Origin: Puccinia triticina
Taxonomy: Eukaryota; Basidiomycota; Pucciniomycetes; Pucciniales; Pucciniaceae
Assembly: GCF_026914185.1 (NCBI RefSeq)
Contig: NC_070562.1
Coordinates: 7,192,001-7,256,000 of the forward strand
Length of the DNA stretch: 64,000 nt
Reading direction: 5' to 3'
Part shown: positions 34,840 through 46,994 of the stretch, one piece after another
How the letters are laid out: every line of letters starts with the position of its first letter
Numbering within the stretch: the stretch's first letter is position 1
Program-made: the position numbers and the translations under genes
The notes under the pieces: model-generated
Database searches by the model: none
Told to the model about the DNA's origin: nothing
What the model saw: the letters and a program-made list of their open reading frames with translations, nothing else

Positions 34840-36136
34840 ATGGAAAATCCACCGAGTAACACGCCGAAGGGACCTGGACCGAACCTCAATCACCTAGGAG
34901 GTATTCAAATCTATCAAACTTGTCACCTACCAGCTCATCAAACTCTTAGGCTGACTTTTGAGTCTCTTTCAATCCTGCCTAGAATTGGTTATCCTGGGTT
35001 TCGAAAACCTCAGTTATAAACATGATCCCCAAATGACACCTACTCGAGAACGCCCTTGGAGGCGGATCGTCGTTGTTGAACAGGACACCTCGAGGGAAAG
35101 TGTCTGCGATCGGCTACAGTCGAAGCTCCTCCCTCTTTTGAAGGATCACCTCCGCACGGTCTTCGAGTTGCTGGAGGCTATCTGTACCGAGGAAGAAGAG
35201 GAATCGGCTATCAGTATGAAGGAAAAACAGGCATCGAACCTTAGGCGCCTGTTGGAGATGCAACCGGAACTCGATCACGTCCTCACTCTAATCGACACTG
35301 AATTTCACGTCCTCTGCCCAGAACCCGCATCTGCCTCTGTTCAAACCGATGACCAGCAGCTCAAACAATTCAAGACGTATAGGCTTTTTGATTTCAAAAA
35401 GCATTTTCTCTGCACACTCGACTCGATCTGTAGATTATTTCTTGCGGTCTGTAATTACACCGCACGGATGGCGTACCACAGCTGGGGAGCAACTTATGAT
35501 GATTCATGGTTTGAGAGAAAACAAGACGTCTTATCTCAGATCGAGCACACGATCAAAGAGTCCAAAAGGTCTGAAATGGATGTCATCGAAGAATGTGGCG
35601 CAAGTGGAGTACGCGAGAGCGAGGACTTGCTAGACAGTCTCAAGGGCCTCGTCAATCCAAATGGTAGCGTTACTAATCCCTTTGTCGATTTCAACCCATT
35701 GACCCATCAACCGCTCATCCAACTCGCTAACTTGCTAATACCCTTGACCAAGCTATTAAAAATGTTTTTCGAGAGAATTTCAAAACGCGGCATGAGCTAT
35801 CAAAGGCTACCATTATATACCGAGATGAATGGCGATCAATTTAAATGTTTATCCGAATCTAATCTAATTGTTGGCAATGTCCACACGCTTATCGGAAACT
35901 TGACCTTATATCGCGAAACTCCTCCGTATACAACTGCCTTTATTCGGCGATTCACTCAAGGGGCTAATCAGATCGCTAGTGGTTTGGAAGCGCCATCTCT
36001 TTACGTAGTCAGATATCTCGTTCCCTTGCTCGATAGCCTTGCCGATCAGAACCACTACCAGGCTTGGTTCGACGCATGGAAGATTCAATTCAAAGCAGCC
36101 ATTCATAATTTCATCCAAGCGGCCAACCAGCTTTGA
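34840..36136 (+). CDS. Paralog family copy 3, function unknown (404 aa)
   Basis: Two exons: 34840-34900 (61 nt, MENPPSNTPKGPGPNLNHLG) and 34983-36136, phase 1. Exon 2 begins ELVILGFENLSYKHDPQ. Family blocks: RESVCDRLQSKLLPLLKD, LEMQPELDH, LCPEPAS, SEMDVIEECG, HQPLIQLANLLIPLTK, MSYQRLPLYTEMN, YLVPLLDSLADQNHYQAW, AAIHNFIQAANQL. Frame intact although a 3.7-kb insertion ends only 49 bp before its start codon, which implies a recent insertion or a promoter within the remaining leader or the element. Its 3' flank is close to that of copy 4. Confidence 0.83.
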
Positions 36137-37974
36137 TCATATGCAGTTTTCTCATCCAATATTATCTTCATTTTTGGTTACATTGTTGTTTGACTCGGAC
36201 CACCTCAAGAATACGTCTGATATTTCCCTCGAAGTCTTCTTTCCGCAATTATCCTTCTTACCACAACCCCATCTCAACAATCAAATACCAAATAAATATG
36301 CATTGAAACAATGAGATCCAGCTTGTCCAAGATTCAAAAAACTCAATCACTCAGATCTGGAGACACGCGTTTATACAAACTTAACCCAAGTCCCTTCTTG
36401 GGGGGGGGGGGGAGCAACCTCCGAAGGCACACTTAACACAAGGTCCCAGCCCCCTGCGGGCGGTGCAGCATTTGGCTGGTTGCGAAGCGACCCCGACCGG
36501 CGGGAGGGACCGATCAACTAAAATGCTTTTCTGGTGTGAGCCAGATCCAAGGTCTTAGGGGGAGCGGCATTGTTTCCATCACCGCACCTTGATTACTCTA
36601 CAGATTCTTTCTAGGTTTTTAGGAAGTGATACATCTACTTCTTGTTGATTTTTCAGTATTTTTTTTAATGCAGAATCTTGATTGCTTCTATTGAAAAATA
36701 AAATGCTGAAGTTCAAGATTTTGAACTTTGATTCTGCTGGTGCCTCATGCGACGAGGACCGCCACTTCTTGTTATCAAGTTTCAAAAATGAAGGAGGTTG
36801 AATGCAACAATAGAGGATGGTCAACAGTCAGAAAAACAAAACAACAAAAAATTGCAAGTGGCATAGAAGCCAGGAGAGAAACAAAGGCTCTACATCACGC
36901 CACGCTCACGCAAGCTTGGTGTGCTTGTGCATAAGCCTCTCTGGTGAGATTGGGCTGCCTCAGGACCCAGTAAACCCCCTAAAACTGTGGGTAATGAAAA
37001 TGTATGGGTTTTGTTTTGGCAAAAACCCAAAATAGTAGACACAAAAATGGTATGCATCGGCTTTTTTGGCCTCAATGATAAGCACCTCAAGTGTATGAAA
37101 TTTTTCCTGGGTAAGGGAGGGTAGTAACTAAGATGTATGAAATTACTGAAATTGCACCTCAGAAAAGCCCCCCACCCTCCCCTCAGCAGCACACCTTGGC
37201 TTACTTTTGCTACATACCCCCCAGGTTTATTTTTTGCCACCCTCCCTGGCAGCAATGGGAGACATGCAAAATGTATGTAAAACTGAGAAATTGGCTGAGC
37301 ATAGGCATGAAATGTGTATGAATGGAGTTGAAAAATGTATGAATTTTGGCAAAATTTTGGATTTTACATCACTAAGCTTGCTCCGAAGGAGGGACTTGCC
37401 TCTAAAGCGGCATGTCTTGCCCTACAGGATTGAGCCAAATGGCAGGCAATGTGACACACTCAATTTTCCCAATACCTCCCTGTAGACTTCTGACTTTTGG
37501 TGTGCCTTTGGCACTGTTGAAAGGACAATCTTCTTAGCTTATTTACCCCCAATTCAAACTCCTCCATATCCACCCCCCGTCAAGAAACATAATGGACCAG
37601 TAATTATGAGGGTCAGTAATGTAAAAAAACATGAAATTAAAACTGAGATTGTGGGCTACAAGTCTGTCTACTCAGTTTTTTTAATGAAATACTGGAGGGT
37701 TTCCCATCAATCTGCAGCCCCCTGAAGAACCAGATCTGCAGCCAGAAAACCTTGATTTTTGTGGGGAAATGCTGTCCCAGTGGCTGTAGATCTGGTTCTG
37801 CAGGCTCTGTAGATCTTGACGGGAAGTCCTCCGCTACATTTGTAAAAAAATTGAAAGGAAAATATTTAGGTGTTTTTGACAAGAAAATACTGAGTCTGTA
37901 GGGCCAATGGTGTGAAGCTTCAGAGACGCTTTGTGCCCGCAAACTTGGAGAGGCTTAGACAAGCTTGGCGGTCA
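36137..37974. repeat. Repeat-rich spacer with CTTAAC-AAGTCCC hairpin ends
   Basis: 36370-36530 holds two adjacent CTTAACCCAAGTCCC/CTTAACACAAGGTCCC ends with GC-rich hairpins and a G run at 36401-36413. 37375-37460 is a module (GGAGGGACTTGCCTCTAAAG) repeated in inverse at 62470-62540. 37691-37830 is a small inverted-repeat element with GAAGTCCTCC ends, like the inner part of 57404-57549. 37100-37360 has recurring AATGTATGAA words. No gene. Confidence 0.6.
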
Positions 37975-37983
37975 TAGAGGCAT

Positions 37984-38754
37984 CGAACTTGACAAAGTCC
38001 CTCGAGACTTTGGGCCCCCGGGGGGTAGGCTGAACTTGCAAAGCGAGCCTCCGTCAGGAGGGACTTACACCATATCAACCCAAGCTCGCGTGGCTAGAAT
38101 GAAATTTTCACACCACTTTTCCTTTTTTTAATTCCATAGATCACATATCGCTCAAATGTTGCTACTATTTTACTTCCTTCAAGACCCAACATGCTGAGCA
38201 AAATTTTGGTATTTTTTTTTCCATCTTTTTCCATACCAGTATTTTACTAGAATTAAAATAAGAAAAATGCAATGTATAGAGTCACCGAGGTTCTTAGCCA
38301 ATTCTGTAATTTCTTTCATTTCCGCAGCGCACAGACCCTCAGAATTATGTGATCTTGGTTTCACGTTTAGATCGCTAGATAACCGTTATGTATATATGCT
38401 CGTGCGCTTGGACCTGCTTAGATATTCACGGACCCCCTCTGTAAACAAAGTCCGATGGATTTCAAGTTTGTATTTAATGGGGAAATTTATTTGGAGAGGA
38501 AGGATCATCATGATTGAGCACAGTTTTGGTGGAGAGGATGGCAAGAAGCAGGGCTATCACCCAAGGCAATTTATTCCACGAAATGTTACGGAAGCAAGGA
38601 ATTATAAAGGTTTGAAAATTCCTGCCACCTAAATTTAAAATCTAGCCCCCGCAAAACGGGTCGATAAGGCGCAAGTCCCTCCTGCCGAGGGCTATCGGAG
38701 GCTTGCTTCGCAAGACCAGACGCCCGCAGCAGCGAGGGACTTGGGTTAAGTTCG
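37984..38754. mobile_element. Non-autonomous element with 9-bp duplication (Mutator-like), 771 bp
   Basis: Terminal repeats CGAACTTGAC and GTTAAGTTCG are flanked by the exact 9-bp duplication TAGAGGCAT (37975-37983, 38755-38763). Both ends carry AAGTCCCTC plus GC-rich hairpins. 61913-61940 appears to show the same site uninterrupted. No transposase frame. End modules match 46400-46985 in order and orientation, but the interior differs. Confidence 0.85.
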
Positions 38755-38877
38755 TAGAGGCATGAACAAACAGAGTGTGTAGATTCCCACAGGAATCGTG
38801 TTGTGTCAGGTTGTGTCCATCCCGGGCTTGTTGCGGCATGAGCACCAGACGACGTGCTGCGGCGAGTACTGGACAGG

Positions 38878-38900
38878 CGTGTGACACTCGTGTTACAACA
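38878..38900 (+). promoter_or_regulatory. Conserved upstream hairpin of paralog copy 4
   Basis: TGTGACAC-TC-GTGTTACA (38880-38897) follows a conserved GTGCTGCGGCGAGTACTGG and lies about 110 bp before the start codon. Two related hairpins with different but still complementary stems lie upstream of copy 5. Confidence 0.55.
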
Positions 38901-38973
38901 GCGGTGTGTGTATGTCCACACTTTTTCAGGGGTGGCGCCGTTCAAGCCGACACTGCACACACTTTCCCTAGTG

Positions 38974-38983
38974 GACGATCGTC
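38974..38983 (+). promoter_or_regulatory. Palindromic leader motif, copy 4
   Basis: Perfect palindrome GACGATCGTC 24 bp before the start codon, inside a conserved block that continues GAGTTACCTG. Confidence 0.6.
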
Positions 38984-39007
38984 GAGTTACCTGTGTACGG
39001 ACAAGAA

Positions 39008-40274
39008 ATGGAAAATACACCAAGTAACACGCCGGAAGGACCTGGACCGACCCTCCATCACCTAGGAGGTATTTAAATCTATCAAGCTTGTCACCTACCA
39101 GCTCATCAAACTTCTTGACTGACTTTTGAATCCTTTGCAATCCTGCCTAGAATTGGTTATCCTGGGTTTCGAAAACCTGATGCGTAAATATGATGAGCCG
39201 GGACGGACGTCTACTCAAGATGAGTATCGGCCGGGGGTCTTTACCCATGAGGATAATTCGATTGAAAGTCTTTGCGATCGGCTACAGTCGACACTTCTTC
39301 CTCTTCTAAAGTACCACCTCACCACTGTCTTCAAATTGCTGAACGCTGTCAGCATGCAGAAAGAACAGGAATCAAGCCTTAGGCGCATATTGGAGATCCA
39401 ACCAGAACTCGATCACGAGCTCACTATGATCAACTCTGCCTTTCTCGTCCTCTGTCCGGAACCCGCATCCGACTCTACTCCTCCCCAAGACCAGCATCTC
39501 AAGCAATTCAAGGCGTATAGGCTTTTTTTATTCCAAAAAGACTTTCTCTCTGCAGTTGTGGCGATCTCTGAAGCCTTTCGAGCGGCCTGTGACTACACAG
39601 AAATGATGGCGGAATCGGGATGGGCACTCATTAATGAAAATGATTTGGTTCCGCATCAAGGACAAGACGAAAACGCAGTATATTGTATAGAACGCACCAT
39701 CAAACACTCAAAGATGTCTGAAATGGATGTTATCGAAGAATGTGGCGGAACTGCAGTCCGTCTGAGCGATCGGTTACTACGCATGCTGAAGAGCCTCGCC
39801 AACCCAACTGCTCCCAGGACAGAGGACCTCGAACTATTGTCCGATCAACCGCTCATCCAACTCGCCAACTTGTTGATACCCTTGATCAAGCTAATAAAAC
39901 TGCTCTTCGCGAAAATTTCAAAATATGGCATGAGCTATCAAAGGCTACCATCGCATACTCCAATGAACTCCGATCAACTCAAATGTTTATGCGAATCTGA
40001 TGAAGTTATTTCGGATGTCAGACTGATTTTCATAAACTTGACCGGATTTCCAGCGGATCTTCCAGATGAACCTATCAATATTCGGTTAGCCATTCAAACA
40101 GCTGAAAAAATGGCCAGTCGTTTGGAAGGGGCATCTCTCTGTGTAGTCAGATATCTCGTTCCCTTGCTCGACAGGCTTGCAGATCAGAACCACTACCAGG
40201 CTTGGTTCGACACATGGAACATTCTATTCAAAGCAGCCATTCATAATTTTATCCAAGCTGCCAACCAGCTTTGA
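39008..40274 (+). CDS. Paralog family copy 4, function unknown (394 aa)
   Basis: Two exons: 39008-39068 (61 nt, MENTPSNTPEGPGPTLHHLG) and 39151-40274, phase 1, frame intact. Blocks: ESLCDRLQSTLLPLLKYHL, RILEIQPELDHELTMINSAF, LCPEPASDS, QHLKQFKAYRLFLFQKDFL, SEMDVIEECGG, DQPLIQLANLLIPLIKLIKL, MSYQRLPSHTPMNSDQLK, YLVPLLDRLADQNHYQAW. Very close to copy 5 and close to copy 3. No known domain, signal peptide or membrane segment. Confidence 0.83.
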
Positions 40275-42243
40275 TCATATGCTGTTTTCCCATCCAATAT
40301 TTTATTCATTTGTTGGTTACATTGTTGTTTGACTCGGATCACCTCAAGAAAACATCTGACATTTCCCTCGAAGTCTTCTTTCTGCAATTATCCTTTTTAC
40401 CACAACCTCATCTCAACAATTGAATACTAGTTACATGTGCAATGAAACAAGGAGTTCCCGCCTGCCCAAGATTCAAAAAACTCAATCACTCCACTTGAAA
40501 TCGTTCCGATCTTTTTTCGTCAACTCACTTCAAGCCATCGTTTACAATGACGTTTCTTGTATTAATGAGCCCATGATAGTGGAATAAGGCCGTTATAATG
40601 AACAGCATACTTTCATATTCTCATAGTCAAGACCAATATAGACCGCAATCGAATGAGGGTGTTGCTGCCAGCGCATTTTTCCAAGGGGTCTCATGCGGCA
40701 ACTTCATCGCTATGCCATCAAGCGGATTGTCTCCCATCTCAAACTTTGGATATATTTTGGGGCACAAGAGCAATGTATTCCCAAAATGCTGAGTAGACAG
40801 TTTGATTCAGAAACATACAAGCTTCAAACCATCAAGACAAAAAATAAAATGGGCAAAATCTTTGCTCTGTAGGTGGTGACAAAATCATCCACCACCAAAG
40901 CTTTCAGAGTCTCTTGGGTCACATTCTCTGATAATTCATAAGTGCTCTCCCTATGGGAGAGATCTAAATGTTATGCATCTTCACCAGGCCAAATGGGTGC
41001 CCCCTCCTGGCCGCATTGGGGACAAGGACTTGCATGGGTTTTACCTACAAGACAACAAAATAGAGGAAAAAAATCTCAACCAGCAACAGCAATGGGAAGT
41101 TACATTATCCGTAACTAAAAGTAACAGATAACAAGACTTAATTGTTGCAGTTATTGTTGCGCTAACGGCAAAAATGTTTTGGTTACATTATTTTTTTCCT
41201 GATTTATTAGACCCGTTCCATTATCACCCGCAATTTAGGGGGATAACATGCGGATAACATGGGTTTTTTGCCCATTTTACAGTGGTTTTGTGGGGGGGGG
41301 GGGGCAAATGAATCTTACAAAGTACATTCTACGGGGTACGGGAACCACGGGAGTTGAGAAGTGTGGTCATCTGGAAATTTCAGCGCACGTACTGCCTTGG
41401 AATACTGGTTTGTGATATAGATACCTGCGAGTGGGTTGGCTCCCCCCCAACAGCCAGAGGAGGCATTCAACAATACCTTGAGCAGTGAGTTTACCAAATA
41501 TTTGGTGGCTTTTTTCCACTCTGAAGATGATGTCATTTTCACTGACCATTTGTCTATGCTTTTGAACAATTTCAGTGAGCCAAAATGCCCGGGAGCTGCT
41601 TTGTTATGGTCTGTTCTGGGGAGAGGAAAAAGGATTCTGGGGGTTCTGGATCCAAGATGGTAGATTGCAGGATGAGGAAGAGGCTTGGATATCCAGCCTC
41701 TTGAACCTTGAGTATGGTCTGTGACATGTACATGTAGTCTATGTACATGTGAGTCTGCGCTGCGCAGCCCGTGCTACGGATCATAACAAACATTTAGCGC
41801 GGGCTGGGTTGGGTTGGGGCATATTTGAAAATGTGCTTATTTAGGTGTTTGATAATATGCACCTTGTCACAGGTTTTCAGCTTTCACGCACTTACTGCAG
41901 CTGTACACATGTATGATCAACCCAAAAATCTTGGGGACACAAAGTTACAAGCTTTGTAGCTTCAAAACCATTTGAGTTGAAAAAATTGCTGAAGGTAAGA
42001 TGCAGGGCTTCAATATGGCACCGGGTGGCCCATTTGGCTCCCAGGGTGGTAAGATGGTGTGGTGTCAAAGTTTTACACCAGCCAAATGGGTTGAGGTGGA
42101 GCCACTTTACTCCCAACTTCCTCCTTTGGAGACTTGCGCTTTGCACAAGGGGGGCCCACCTGCCAGCTCAGAAGGGAGGACTGACTAAGTTTGCCTCTGA
42201 CTACATAGTAAGGACTTCATGAATAGCTTATTTTGGTCACAGA
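40275..42243. other. Long spacer without recognisable genes
   Basis: 40275-40480 repeats the 3' flank of copy 3. A G run lies at 41291-41304. Short overlapping frames at 41315-41570 and 41890-42220 look like decayed repeat DNA. No RNA gene was seen. Confidence 0.45.
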
Positions 42244-42251
42244 TCCAATAA

Positions 42252-42992
42252 TAGAGATGGGCAAAAAGAACCCGTTGCGGGTACCCACCACGGCTGGCGG
42301 ATACCCGCTGGTGGGTGCGGGTGCGGGTGCGGGTGCGGATGTCTGGGATTCCGGGAAAGAGCCGGCGGGTACCCAGGTAGCCTTTGCCACACCCGTGCAC
42401 AGGTGTATGTATGTCAGGGCGCCGCGGCCGCGCAAACCAGATCTCACTTGTTTCAGCTGCAGCTGCGCAAGGATCTCCAACCCGGGTTCCGCTGTGTGTT
42501 TGATTGCCATGTCCCCTGTGCTGCCCCACCGACTCACACAGAATGGCCCGACCAAGTAAGAGACTCCGAACGAGGTCAACACAAGAAGATAAAACCGACA
42601 ACAACCAACAGGAAGATCGCGCAGAAGATCACAAGGAAGATCGTGAGGAAGAAGGCAACTCTTCCAGAATTCAATTGACCAATGAGCAGCGTCTAGGTAC
42701 GTCCCACCAATCATTTTTCACTTTTTCAGCAGCTCACCAACCAACCTTGAATCTAGATCACGCAGTGAAACTCTCTTGTAATCAGGTCCACAAAGAGGTT
42801 ATCTGAAGAAATGAAAACATAAGTCTGTGATTTGCAAGCGTTTTTTGGTTGCGGGTACCTGCAGGTACCCAAACGGGTACCGCCAATACCCGCTCTGGCC
42901 CCCCCAGCGGGTGCGGGTGTCGGACTTGGGCTGAAAACAGCTGCGGGTACCCAAACACAAGCAGGTACCCGGGTCCTTTTTGCCCATCTCTA
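42252..42992. mobile_element. hAT-like element remnant, 741 bp
   Basis: Terminal repeats TAGAGATGGGCAAAAAG and CTTTTTGCCCATCTCTA (one-base offsets inside) are flanked by an exact 8-bp duplication TCCAATAA (42244-42251, 42993-43000). Subterminal regions are made of GGGTACCCGC/GGTGCGGGTGCGGG words. An open stretch from ATG 42543 (MARPSKRLRTRSTQEDK, very acidic after) may be what is left of a first coding exon. Partial relatives at 27.4 and 60.5 kb. Confidence 0.8.
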
Positions 42993-43000
42993 TCCAATAA

Positions 43001-44714
43001 CATGGGTAATTTTGCCGTTGCTCACAAAGTAGGCATTTGGTGGGGCTGGTCTGCTTGCAATCATGGGTATCTTGGGACAAGAACATCTGCAAACTGTTGG
43101 ATGGAAATGTCACATGCATTACACAGTTGCATAAACTTCCACAACATTCTAGAAAGAAGTTCTCTTGACTGAGTGCGCAACAACAACTTGCGGGCAGGAT
43201 CAACAATTTTCTAAGCTCAAACAACACTCAATACCAAAGGATCAACCTATCAACTCAAGTCAAACAATCAATACTCAATTGGTACTTCACATCAATATCA
43301 CGCAAGGTACTCAGTGGAAGATCTAGAGGTACCATTGACTGGCTCTTTCATCTAATCTGGTTGTTGTTACTTATGATCACTTTTGTTGTTTAGTTCTGTT
43401 TCAAGTTTACCGTCATCTTGTTGTCTGTCTATCTCTGTTTTTTGTTTTTACTCATCAAGTAACAGTTTTTTCATTTATTCACCATTGTTTTTCATCATTG
43501 ATTCTTATTCTTGTTTTTTTGTTCAAGTTATTACTACCACCGGTTTTTATCAAGTGTTTGCAATAAAAGATCAGACTTCTCAATCTTACACAAACTCAGG
43601 AATTTTTGATAGTAGTTGCCAGCAGAAGGCCATGGTCCACCATTTGGAGAAACATCAGAAAGTACACAAACAAAATTCAGAAATGGACTGCAATATGGTA
43701 TGCTTCCATAACTGAATGCTCTCAAACCTTTGGCCATTGGACTAGAAATGTTTGTGCTTTTGCAAAGACCTTTTGTTGAGTTCTCAAATTTACTGTTAAC
43801 TAACAAACCCAACTGCAATGACATTGTGGAGGAGCTTGGATTTGTGGTTGTGTTCTGTTATGATATTGAGATTGGGAGTATTGTATTCTCTCATAGAATT
43901 GCCAACTCTTAAGAAAGCAGCGCGATTCCGGACATCTCCATCCAGAAGGAATCAGTGTTTGAAGTAGGATACTAACTTAAGAACACCAACCAGGGTACAT
44001 GACCACTTTAAAGTGAGAGAGTTAGAGGAGCTTATTGTGTAAGTTTGATCATTTGTGCATATTTGTCAATTCAATCTTTCAAGTGCTTGGTTGGATTACA
44101 TATAACTTTACTTTAACTTTAACTTTGATACTAATTTTACTACATATACGGTTTGTAAACTTTTTGTTTGGAACTAAACTGAAAATATATCTTAAAGGAT
44201 ACGTCAAACGAGTGGGAAAACAAGTGAAGGTAACTTTGAAACGGGCGAGTAGGTGTTGGCTTCGAGTCGGCAGATATTCTGTTATGAAAATATTCTAAAC
44301 AAACGGTGATCAGTACATTGAGCCGGTACATTTTGAACAAATTTTGGCTATGTTTTGCAACAGTTGTCCAAGGATAATTATCTGCTTTGATCTCTTGATG
44401 CAGCCGGGGTTCGCTTTTAAGAAGGTCATATTTTGTTCCGCGGCCGGGGTTGCGTCGCTTTGGGGCCTAGATTCGACTCTGTTACGCGGCCAGTTGCTTC
44501 AACCTCGTAGTGTCGTTGGCGCTTACGCGGCCAGTTCATCGGGATCGTTTCGCAATAACTAACCGACGGTGTAGAGAAAGTCGAGGAACATCCACCCATG
44601 CTCAAGGATGTTTATGACGTTTCATGGAATTCTGACTTGTGTAGCGAGAAGAGGCTTTCAAATCGTTACGCGAGCCAGATACAGGATCCATCGTCGTGCG
44701 ATTCCGTTCATCCT
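43001..44714. other. AT-rich spacer
   Basis: 43380-43530 is T-rich. 44105-44130 has a short TTTAACTT run. 44400-44530 contains imperfect repeats of GCGGCCGGGGTT and CGCGGCCAGTT. No supported gene. Confidence 0.4.
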
Positions 44715-45602
44715 CTAGCCAAACTTCGAAGATCTAAGCAAGGGAGGGCCTTCGAGGATGGCGTTCCAATACTTGAAGTGTCTTGTCTGACGTATAAACG
44801 CGCGATCGAAGACAAAGCTTCCCGACGAAAGCGCCTTCGGCCTGGTGGAGGCCTTTGACTGGGCACACGAGTCCATCAGTTGTGATGCAGATCTCTTTTC
44901 CCTTGTTGAACGATTGACCCCCGCGGGACGACGTTTGAGATTGCAGGGCGGGGTGGGCAAGGGAATCAGCGGAGGGCCATTTTCTAGACTAGGCAGACAT
45001 GATTCTGGACGTGGATTGAGAGCTGCGGATGATTTTCCATCCGATTCAGAGATGTTGCTATTGAGATCGGTCGAATCGCATGACAATAACGGCGCCGCTA
45101 AGTTGCCTCGAGTACAGTTGACTGTGCCATACGGGTGCTGAGTCTGTTGTTCGGCATAGTCAGGGGTTTCATCAGACAGATAATCAAAGACTTCGCGAAA
45201 AGCTTCCCGCAATGGTGTCTGCAGCAAGTGAAGATCTGGGAGGCAACGGATGATAGGATTCTCGACGGCGGCCGGATCAGCAGAACCTTGGGCATCGACG
45301 ACTTTGGCATAATCCGAAGTGTAGCGCGGTGCAGTCAATGGCGTAGAGTGGGGGGCTTCTTCTTCTTCCACCTCTCCCAGAATGTGTTTATAAGAGGATA
45401 CGTCCACGGAGAGGCGCGGTTTGGGCGGGAGGAGCGAGCAGAAGAAGGCTTCATCAATCATTTCACCCAGATCGAAGGTAATTTTTGAGGAGACGCCACA
45501 AGGTTCCTCAGGACGCAGCGGACTTGAAAAGATACAGGTGGACGGGGATGACCAATTGCTCGATCCGCCACTTGGCGGGGAAACAGGGCATGGGGATTGC
45601 AT
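44715..45602 (-). CDS. Unrecognised disordered protein (295 aa)
   Basis: Single open exon on the minus strand from ATG 45602 to a stop at 44715. The start region is Ser/Pro-rich. An acidic patch (GEVEEEEAP) and hydrophobic stretches (LLQTPLREAFREVFDYLS) follow, then KRRPAGVNRSTREKRSAS, a likely nuclear-type basic patch, and a distinctive C-terminus (FDRAFIRQTRHFKYWNAI). No domain recognised. A TATAAA on the same strand at 46038-46033, followed by a long leader, supports transcription. An upstream coding exon near 45660-45606 is possible. Confidence 0.55.
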   Translation of the reverse strand: MQSPCPVSPPSGGSSNWSSPSTCIFSSPLRPEEPCGVSSKITFDLGEMIDEAFFCSLLPPKPRLSVDVSSYKHILGEVEEEEAPHSTPLTAPRYTSDYAKVVDAQGSADPAAVENPIIRCLPDLHLLQTPLREAFREVFDYLSDETPDYAEQQTQHPYGTVNCTRGNLAAPLLSCDSTDLNSNISESDGKSSAALNPRPESCLPSLENGPPLIPLPTPPCNLKRRPAGVNRSTREKRSASQLMDSCAQSKASTRPKALSSGSFVFDRAFIRQTRHFKYWNAILEGPPLLRSSKFG

Positions 45603-46032
45603 GCGCCGAGTATCAATTTCAGCCCTGAATGGCGATTTCTACGGGGCCGGTGTCAGTAAGAAAGTAAGTTAAATGTTGATATAAGGGGGTGAGCTATTTG
45701 CGGCTAGAAAACATTAACTGACTGGTGCGTCAAGCGGCGACTCAGCAGAACTAGACCTAGAGGATTGGCGAGTGACTGGGATCGAGCTGCAAGAGGTTGC
45801 AATGATGTGGTTGCTTCGCTGATGGGTGATGTTGGTGCTATTTAGAAGCATCTTCGCAGTGGAATTGTATTAAAGACTTTGCGGCAGGATGGATGCGCAG
45901 AGGGATGTGTTATAGATCAGACACTACAGAAAGACGTGGGGTATAGATGATTGAGGTGTGGACAGATGGTATCGGTAAAGTTCTTGATGGAAGTGGTGAC
46001 GAGAAGGAAATGGAGTCCGGGAAGACCGGCCC

Positions 46033-46038
46033 TTTATA
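46033..46038 (-). promoter_or_regulatory. Candidate TATA box of the disordered-protein gene
   Basis: TATAAA in the minus-strand context TTGGTATAAAGGGCC, about 430 bp before ATG 45602. Position and spacing only. Confidence 0.4.
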
Positions 46039-46399
46039 CCAAAAGCCATCCAGCATCCCCAGTGATAATTAGCAGCCAAGAGCCATCAGGGCCGTTTGCT
46101 CATCCGATTGGAATGTATGTATGATGTGCCTGGCACTAGACAGTCTCGGGCAGGCACCCCGCAGAAAGTCACTGATAGCTGGTCGGAAAGGAAGTACATG
46201 CCCTGGAAAATTGTCCGGCGTCCCGCTAGTGTCCTGTCTCGGAGAAGGGCAACGGCTGCCAGAGCCCATAGCGGAGGCTGGCAGGGGGTCCTGTACATAT
46301 ACACTTCAGCCCTTAGAGCATTCGCATTCGTTCGCTAAGTATTCGGGTTAGAAAGCCCGGGTTTGTGAGCAGGTTTAGCTGACGAGGTTGCCTTCAAGT

Positions 46400-46985
46400 C
46401 AAACTTAACAAAGTCCCTCGAGACTTCGGGGGACTCGCGAAGCGAGCCTGCGTCAGGAGGGACTTACCCCTTAGCTCCCCGAACTCGCGCACCAAGAATG
46501 GATTTTCAAGGTAGCTAGTTTATTTTTTCTACAGCTCACCTACCACATCCACTCCAATTTTATTATCTCCATGTTGTCGGAACATGCTGCAGAAAAGCAT
46601 ACACATTTTTTTACCTCCCATGATCCCCTCTGTGTGCTGGTGGAGAGCGAACTGTGGAGGCTGAGTTGGGGAGCACAGACCCTCTCCGTGCAAAATCCAT
46701 ATTTTGAGTGTTTTTAAAGGGTTTTTTTGGACTGGAAGGAATGTTGAGAGGTTACCCAAATTATCTAGGTTTGACAGGTACAAGCTAGTCTTCAACCTAA
46801 GCAATTTTATTGCAAATAAAGTTAAGGAAGCAAGGAATTATAGAGGGTTGAAAATTCCTGCCACCTAAATTTAGACTCTCCCGCAAAAAGGGGCAATAGG
46901 GTGCAAGTCCCTCCTGCCGAGGGCTGTCGGAGGCTTGCTTTGCAAGACACACGCCCGCAGCAGCGAGGGCCTTGGGTTAAGTTTG
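46400..46985. mobile_element. Non-autonomous element with 9-bp duplication (Mutator-like), 586 bp
   Basis: Ends CAAACTTAACAAAGTCCCTC and its near inverse are flanked by the exact 9-bp duplication CCTTCAAGT (46391-46399, 46986-46994). The left and right 110-165 bp match those of 37984-38754. Non-coding. Confidence 0.85.
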
Positions 46986-46994
46986 CCTTCAAGT

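Noticed and set aside
44344..44562. Small plus-strand frame with Cys/Phe-rich start
   Set aside because: Built on GCGGCC repeats, no start context, no homology recognised.
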